Positions 6,075 through 10,387 of a stretch of 10,387 bases of DNA are shown here, in pieces. The DNA is from Bacillota bacterium. Its GTDB lineage: Bacteria; Bacillota; UBA5301; JASBVW01. Both the position numbers and the translations under genes were made by a program. The notes below the pieces were generated by a model. The model did not search any database, was not told where the DNA came from, and saw only the letters and a list, made by a program, of their open reading frames with translations. Each line of letters starts with the position of its first letter. Within the stretch, counting starts at the first letter, position 1. The stretch spans positions 1-10,387 of the forward strand of contig JASBVW010000029.1 in NCBI GenBank assembly GCA_029961005.1, in the 5' to 3' direction.

Positions 6075-7054
6075 CACTTCCCTGCGCCGCTCAGCTGTGC
6101 CGCTCCTCCCTCCAAAAGAGCGCCCCGCTGGATGCGGTAACCGCGGGCGAGCTCGGCTCCGGTCATGCGCCCCCGGTTCTCAGGCTGAACTTCCAGAAGG
6201 GCCAGCTGCCCTTCCCCGCAGCGCACCCACAGGGCTCCGCTTTGATGGTCAACGGCCACTACCTCGCCCGGCTGGCCCGCCGCGGCTTCCTCCTCTTTCT
6301 TGCGCAAGACGGCGGTGCGCCAAACCTTGACCCGCCGCCCACCCCAGCGAAAGTAAGCCCCGGGCGCCGGGTTGAAGGCCCGAACCTGGTTGTGCAGCTC
6401 CAAAGCCGGCCGGTCCCATTTCAAGACGGCATCCTCTTCTTGCAGCCGCGGGGCGTAAGTAGCGCGGGCTTCATCCTGCGGGGTGCGCGGGGCTGTACCG
6501 GCCGCAATTTGAGCCAGGGTTTGGCAGAGGAGCTCTGCCCCTTCCGCCGCCAGGCGGTCGTGCAGAGAGCCGGCGGTGTCTTCCGGGCGAATGGGCACGG
6601 GCCGCTGGAGTATGATGTCGCCCGTGTCCCACCCCTCGTCCATGTACATGGTGGTCACCCCGGTCACCTCCTCCCCTCGCCAGAGGGCATGGGCGATGGG
6701 CGCCGCCCCCCGGTAGGCCGGGAGAAGGGAGGCGTGCAGATTGATGCACCCGCGCGGGGGGAGGGTCAAAAGGGCGGGAGGGATCTTTTGACCGAAGGCC
6801 ACCACCACTATGGCCTCCGGGGCCAGAGCTCTCACCTGCTCAAGAAAGTCAGGAGCAGAGACCCGCTCTGGCTGAAGGACGGGCAGCCCCAGCTCCTCCG
6901 CTTTGGCCTTCACGGGGGAAGGTTGCAGGTGCTGGCCCCGCCCGCGCGGCCGGTCCGGTTGGGTGACCACGGCTAGAACCTGGTGGCCCGCCTTGACCAG
7001 CGCCGTCAAGGCAGGGACAGCAAACTCAGGCGTGCCCAGAAAAACTATCCTCAT
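6074..7054 (-). CDS. fmt: Methionyl-tRNA formyltransferase
   Basis: Transfers a formyl group from 10-formyltetrahydrofolate to initiator Met-tRNA, allowing bacterial translation initiation. The 326 residues fit the usual 305-330. The N-terminal Rossmann domain begins RIVFLGTPEFAVPAL. The loop with TQPDRPRGRG at 31-40 is the flexible tRNA acceptor-stem contact. The catalytic set is N105, H107 (INLHASLLPAYRGAAPI) and D143 (EGWDTGDI), matching N106, H108 and D144 of Escherichia coli. The C-terminal OB-fold domain follows from about residue 205. The ATG start overlaps the def stop as ATGA, so the two genes are translationally coupled. The W in EGWDTGD replaces the more usual small or aliphatic residue but lies outside the catalytic residues. 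Confidence 0.97.
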   Translation of the reverse strand: MRIVFLGTPEFAVPALTALVKAGHQVLAVVTQPDRPRGRGQHLQPSPVKAKAEELGLPVLQPERVSAPDFLEQVRALAPEAIVVVAFGQKIPPALLTLPPRGCINLHASLLPAYRGAAPIAHALWRGEEVTGVTTMYMDEGWDTGDIILQRPVPIRPEDTAGSLHDRLAAEGAELLCQTLAQIAAGTAPRTPQDEARATYAPRLQEEDAVLKWDRPALELHNQVRAFNPAPGAYFRWGGRRVKVWRTAVLRKKEEEAAAGQPGEVVAVDHQSGALWVRCGEGQLALLEVQPENRGRMTGAELARGYRIQRGALLEGGAAQLSGAGK

Positions 7055-7521
7055 GCTTGCCCTCGCCCTCGCTCTACTGTGAGCCCGGTGGCCTTGTCGA
7101 CAAAGAGAATACCGTCCAGGTGGTCGAGCTCGTGTTGCAGGGCTCTGGCCAGAAGGTCGCTTCCTTTAACCTCCAGGGCGTGGCCTTTCAGATCCAACCC
7201 CCGCACCACCACTTGCTCCGCTCGGGTCACGTAACCCATCACCCCCGGCACGCTCAGGCAGCCTTCCACATCGGTGGAACTCCCCCTTTGCGCCACCAGC
7301 TCCGGATTCACCAGTATCAAGGGGCCTTCCCCCACATCCACCACAATCAACCGCTGGGAGACCCCTACTTGCGGCGCCGCCAGACCCACCCCCTGGGCAT
7401 GGTACATGGTCTCCAGCATGTCGTGGGCCAGTTTGACGATGCGCTTGGTGATCTTCTCCACCGGCCGCGCACAGCGGCGCAGTACCGGGTCTGGCTCGGA
7501 CCGGATGGGCAAGACTGCCAC
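7051..7521 (-). CDS. def: Peptide deformylase
   Basis: Metalloenzyme that removes the formyl group from the N-terminal methionine of new proteins. From the GTG at 7521 it has 156 residues, typical of the compact type. All three family motifs are intact: GVGLAAPQVG (44-53), EGCLSVPG (86-93, metal ligand C88) and QHELDHLDG (129-137, ligands H130 and H134, catalytic E131). A longer reading from 7596 would add 25 residues that overlap priA and lack homology. The GTG is favoured because it directly precedes the family's VLPIR start and has AGAGGGGG 10 bases upstream. It lies 25 bases after priA and overlaps fmt by 4 bases. The def-fmt pair is a classic coupled arrangement. Confidence 0.96.
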   Translation of the reverse strand: MAVLPIRSEPDPVLRRCARPVEKITKRIVKLAHDMLETMYHAQGVGLAAPQVGVSQRLIVVDVGEGPLILVNPELVAQRGSSTDVEGCLSVPGVMGYVTRAEQVVVRGLDLKGHALEVKGSDLLARALQHELDHLDGILFVDKATGLTVERGRGQA

Positions 7522-7546
7522 GTCCTCTCTTCCCCCTCTGCTTTTC

Positions 7547-9619
7547 TTATAACAGCGAAACCGGGTCCACGTCCACCGCCACCCGCAGCGGTTCACGCCC
7601 CCACTCCTGGGACCAACGGGCCAATCCTTCCGCCGTCAGGGCCTGCACTGGCTCGGGCTGCTCTCCTCGCACTAAAATTTGCCAGCGGTAGCGACCGCGC
7701 AGGCGGAAAAGGGGCGCCGGCACCGGGCCCAGGACGGTTGACCCGGCCGCCTGCCCCTCCTGCTCTTTCAGCTGGCGCAGGCAGACCCCCAAGGCCTCGG
7801 CCGCCCGGCGCACCATCTCCTCCTGGGGCCCATTGACCACCAGAGCGATGAGAAAAGAAAAGGGCGGATAGCCGGCTTGCCGGCGGAAAGCGATCTCCTG
7901 GCGATAAAAAGCTCGATAATCGTGGCAGCGCGCCGCTTCAATGGCAAAATGCCGGGGAGAATAAGTTTGCACAATCACTTCCCCGGGCAGGAGCCCGCGC
8001 CCGGCCCTTCCGGCCACCTGGGTCAAGAGCTGAAAAGTCCGTTCGCCGGCGCGAAAGTCCGGTAGGCGGAGGGCCAAGTCAGCACAGATGACGCCCACCA
8101 AGGTGACCCGCGGCAGGTCTAAACCCTTGGCTACCATCTGAGTCCCCACCAAGACATCGAACTCCCCCCGGCGAAAGGCTCTTAAAATGCGGCCGTGAGA
8201 TCCTTTGCGCCGGGTGGTATCCACGTCCATCCGCAGCACCCGGGCGCCGGGAAAGATGGACCGCACCGCCTCTTCTACCCGCTCCGTCCCCGCTCCCAAG
8301 TGGCGGATGGACGAACTGCCACAGGCGGGGCAAACTGCGGGCACCGGGGCTGTAGAGCCGCAGTAATGGCAGAAGAGCCGCCCCCAGGAGGCGTGATAGG
8401 TCAGGGCCACCTGGCAATAGCGGCACTGAGCCGTGTAACCGCAGTTACGGCAGACCACGGCTGCAGCAAACCCCCGCCGGTTGAGGAAGAGGATGACCTG
8501 CTCCCCCCGCACCAGGCGCTCCGCCATCGCCTCGCGCAAGGCCCGGCTGAAGAGGGAACGGTTTCCGGAGCGCAACTCCGCTCCCAGGTCCACGACGCGC
8601 ACAGCCGGCAGGGGACGGCCGCCGATGCGGGACTCCATCTGGACCAAGCGGTAAACCCACGCCTCCCCGCGGTGATAGCTTTCGACGGAAGGGGTGGCGC
8701 TCCCCAACACCACCACCGCCCCCTCCAGCTCCGCCCTTTTCAGGGCTACCTGGCGCGCATGGTAACGCGGGCTCTCTTCCTGTTTGTAAGAGTGTTCATG
8801 TTCTTCATCGACTATGATAAGCCCCACGTCGGGCAGGGGGGCAAAGACGGCCGACCGCGTGCCCAGCACCACCCGCACTTCTCCGGCAGCGGCCTTCCGC
8901 CACCCCTCCTGGCGTTCACCGGCGCTGAGTCGGCTGTGCAGAACGGCCAGGGCCGGACCAAAACGGGCCAGGAAGGCCTCCGACATTTGCGGGGTGAGGG
9001 CAATTTCGGGCACCAGCACGATGCACTGCCTTCCCCGTCGCAGCGCCGCTGCTGCGGCCTGGAGGTAGACCTCCGTCTTGCCGCTCCCGGTCACGCCGTG
9101 GAGTAAGAGCACGGCAAACTTCCCTTCCGCCAGGCCATGCTCGATGGCCTCCAGCGCCTGGCGCTGCTGAGGGGTGAGAGCGGGAGGAGCACCGGCGGGG
9201 GAGAGTGCAGCCGCCGCCTCCTCTTCCGCCCAGGCGCCTTCTCTGGCGCGGGCCCTGACCACCGGAGCCTTCCCCCAACCGGCGGGGAGAAAACACCGCA
9301 CCGCTTCCCAGGGCGAACACAGGTAGTAGCGGGCCAACCAGCCCGCCAAAGCCACCAAGTGCGAGGGCAAAGCCGGATTAGGCTCCAGCACCGCCAAGAT
9401 CTCCTTGCACTTCTCCTCCTGAAAGTCAGGGCTGACCTTGAGTTCCATCACCAGGCCCTGCACGCGCCGGCGACCGAACGGCACCAGAACCCTGCTTCCC
9501 ACCTGGACGGAGCCGCGCACAGCAGGCCCCACCCGGTAGTCAAAGGTTGTGCTGAGATGTGAGGTGGGAACATCAACCACCACCGAAGCATAGAGGGCTT
9601 CCTCAGGCGCCAAGGCCAC
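7547..9619 (-). CDS. priA: Primosomal protein N' (replication restart helicase PriA)
   Basis: Superfamily 2 3'-to-5' DNA helicase that recognises abandoned forks and reloads the replisome. It has 690 residues, somewhat shorter than the 730-800 common in the family. The N-terminal DNA-binding region (3'BD, about 10-105) precedes a short linker. The helicase core has Walker A GVTGSGKTE (175-183), DEEH (271-274) with the HSYKQEESPRYHAR segment, GSATPS (306-311), and the QVAGRAGRG block (534-542). Eight cysteines at 390, 393, 399, 402, 417, 420, 430 and 433 form the two zinc-binding sites between the helicase lobes. The start is a GTG at 9619 with AGGAGG 10 bases upstream, 14 bases after the coaBC stop. 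It ends 25 bases before def. Confidence 0.97.
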   Translation of the reverse strand: MALAPEEALYASVVVDVPTSHLSTTFDYRVGPAVRGSVQVGSRVLVPFGRRRVQGLVMELKVSPDFQEEKCKEILAVLEPNPALPSHLVALAGWLARYYLCSPWEAVRCFLPAGWGKAPVVRARAREGAWAEEEAAAALSPAGAPPALTPQQRQALEAIEHGLAEGKFAVLLLHGVTGSGKTEVYLQAAAAALRRGRQCIVLVPEIALTPQMSEAFLARFGPALAVLHSRLSAGERQEGWRKAAAGEVRVVLGTRSAVFAPLPDVGLIIVDEEHEHSYKQEESPRYHARQVALKRAELEGAVVVLGSATPSVESYHRGEAWVYRLVQMESRIGGRPLPAVRVVDLGAELRSGNRSLFSRALREAMAERLVRGEQVILFLNRRGFAAAVVCRNCGYTAQCRYCQVALTYHASWGRLFCHYCGSTAPVPAVCPACGSSSIRHLGAGTERVEEAVRSIFPGARVLRMDVDTTRRKGSHGRILRAFRRGEFDVLVGTQMVAKGLDLPRVTLVGVICADLALRLPDFRAGERTFQLLTQVAGRAGRGLLPGEVIVQTYSPRHFAIEAARCHDYRAFYRQEIAFRRQAGYPPFSFLIALVVNGPQEEMVRRAAEALGVCLRQLKEQEGQAAGSTVLGPVPAPLFRLRGRYRWQILVRGEQPEPVQALTAEGLARWSQEWGREPLRVAVDVDPVSLL

Positions 9620-9633
9620 GACAAACCGGCCTC

Positions 9634-10387
9634 CTACCGGTTCAGCAAGCGAACCACGTGATTGAGGATGCGGTCCGCCACCACCCGCTTGGGGGCCGGC
9701 GGCACCTCCTCCCTTGTCCCGTCAGCCCCGAGGATGGTGACGGCGTTCTCTTCCGCCTCAAAGCCGATCCCCGGGCGGGAAATATCGTTAGCCACTACCA
9801 GATCCAAGCCCTTGGCCTTGAGCTTGCGCCAGGCCTCCGGAACAGGATCGCCCACCTCGGCGCTGAAACCCACCAAAATCTGCCCGCTCTTTCGCTCCCC
9901 CAAGGTGCGCAGAATGTCGGGGGTGGGCTCTAGCTTGAGCTCCAGCGGCTCCGCCCCCTTTTTCATCTTCCCGCCCGCCGGTGTGGCGGGGCGATAGTCA
10001 GCTACCGCCGCGGCCTTGATCACCACCTCTACCTCGGGGAAGCGAGCCAAGACGGCCTGAAGCATCTCTGCCGCCGTCTCCACCCGCACGCATTCCACCC
10101 CCTCAGGTAGAGGTAGGGAGGTGGGGCCGCTCACCAAAACCACGGCAGCACCTCGATCGCGAGCGGCCTCGGCCAGGGCGTAGCCCATCCGGCCGGAAGA
10201 AGCGTTGGAGAGAAAGCGCACCGCGTCCAGCCACTCCCGCGTGGGCCCTGCGGTGACCAAAACCCTCCGCCCTGCCAGGTCCCTGGCCCTCCTCAAGAGG
10301 AGCTCTGCTTCCGCCAGGATGTGCTCCAGGCTGGCCAGGCGTCCCCGCCCCTCTTCCCCGCACAAGACCTCGCCTTCCTCCGGTTCC
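9634..10387 (-). CDS. coaBC: CoaBC bifunctional phosphopantothenoylcysteine decarboxylase/synthetase (5' part missing)
   Basis: Bifunctional coenzyme A biosynthesis enzyme: CoaB joins 4'-phosphopantothenate and cysteine, CoaC decarboxylates the product. The reading frame is open to the window edge, showing about 250 residues. The first residues, PEEGEVLCGEEGRGRL, are the end of the CoaC domain, whose Cys belongs to the substrate-clamp loop. A TTG inside this stretch is not a real start, because the conserved CoaC sequence continues upstream of it. The CoaB domain follows: VTAGPTREWLDAVRFLSN, SSGRMG, AAAVADYRP, MKKG (active-site Lys), LVGFSAEVG and LDLVVANDIS. The stop TAG at 9636-9634 forms part of the priA ribosome binding site (TAGGAGG). 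The downstream order priA-def-fmt is typical for Firmicutes. Confidence 0.96.
   Translation of the reverse strand, partial: EPEEGEVLCGEEGRGRLASLEHILAEAELLLRRARDLAGRRVLVTAGPTREWLDAVRFLSNASSGRMGYALAEAARDRGAAVVLVSGPTSLPLPEGVECVRVETAAEMLQAVLARFPEVEVVIKAAAVADYRPATPAGGKMKKGAEPLELKLEPTPDILRTLGERKSGQILVGFSAEVGDPVPEAWRKLKAKGLDLVVANDISRPGIGFEAEENAVTILGADGTREEVPPAPKRVVADRILNHVVRLLNR

Noticed and set aside
5864..6976. 370-codon open frame on the plus strand opposite fmt and the DUF116 gene
   Set aside because: It covers two well-identified genes in antisense, and its composition is typical of antisense shadows (Pro, Arg and Gly rich).
7094..7103. Palindrome TTGTCGACAA, close to a 0A box
   Set aside because: It lies within conserved def codons (VDKAT region), far from any promoter, and is probably chance.
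7522..7596. N-terminal extension of def to an upstream ATG
   Set aside because: It overlaps the end of priA, has no deformylase homology (Trp/Arg-rich), and a GTG with a good ribosome binding site sits exactly at the family start.
8681..8693. 13-base string shared with the region upstream of the spo0A-like gene (TTCGACGGAAGGG)
   Set aside because: It is inside priA coding sequence with no second copy of surrounding sequence; it is best explained by chance and is not a repeat element.

Overview
The window is a tightly packed bacterial chromosome segment with high GC content by eye. It looks like a spore-forming member of the Firmicutes (Clostridia), probably one of the GC-rich anaerobic thermophile-type lineages such as the Moorella/Ammonifex/Desulfotomaculum relatives. 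The reasons are a Spo0A-family regulator with a sigma-H-like promoter, strong Gram-positive ribosome binding sites, and the order coaBC-priA-def-fmt-DUF116-YugP-rsmB ... rlmN-FHA protein. The species cannot be fixed from the sequence alone. Every protein gene lies on the minus strand; only one tRNA gene is on the plus strand. There is no mobile element, CRISPR array, rRNA gene or long non-coding stretch.

Reading in the direction of transcription, from high to low coordinates, the window opens inside coaBC (coenzyme A synthesis; its 5' part lies outside). It continues with priA (replication restart helicase), def (peptide deformylase), fmt (Met-tRNA formyltransferase), a membrane-anchored cysteine-rich DUF116 protein, a YugP-type membrane zinc metallopeptidase, and rsmB (16S rRNA m5C967 methyltransferase). 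These seven genes are separated by at most about 25 bases or overlap, so they are very likely one operon. def and fmt act at opposite ends of the same process: fmt formylates the initiator Met-tRNA and def removes the formyl group from the new protein.

An 80-base gap follows rsmB. It carries a close match to a sigma-H promoter and a strong Shine-Dalgarno sequence for a Spo0A homologue. This regulator keeps the phosphorylation site and the overall Spo0A architecture. It has lost two arginines in or next to the DNA-recognition helix and one residue of the acidic pocket, and it does not sit next to spoIVB as the classical spo0A does. It may be a divergent paralogue with altered signalling or DNA preference, and it is the most interesting item here.

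Convergent to it is a tRNA-Pro(CGG) gene with a textbook sigma-A promoter and an intrinsic terminator. Divergent from the tRNA are trxB (thioredoxin reductase), then rlmN (23S rRNA/tRNA m2A methyltransferase). The window ends in the first 26 codons of a protein resembling the FhaA (DUF3662 plus FHA) family, whose start overlaps the rlmN stop. The spo0A-like gene, the tRNA and trxB together separate rsmB from rlmN, two genes that are often close neighbours in Firmicutes.
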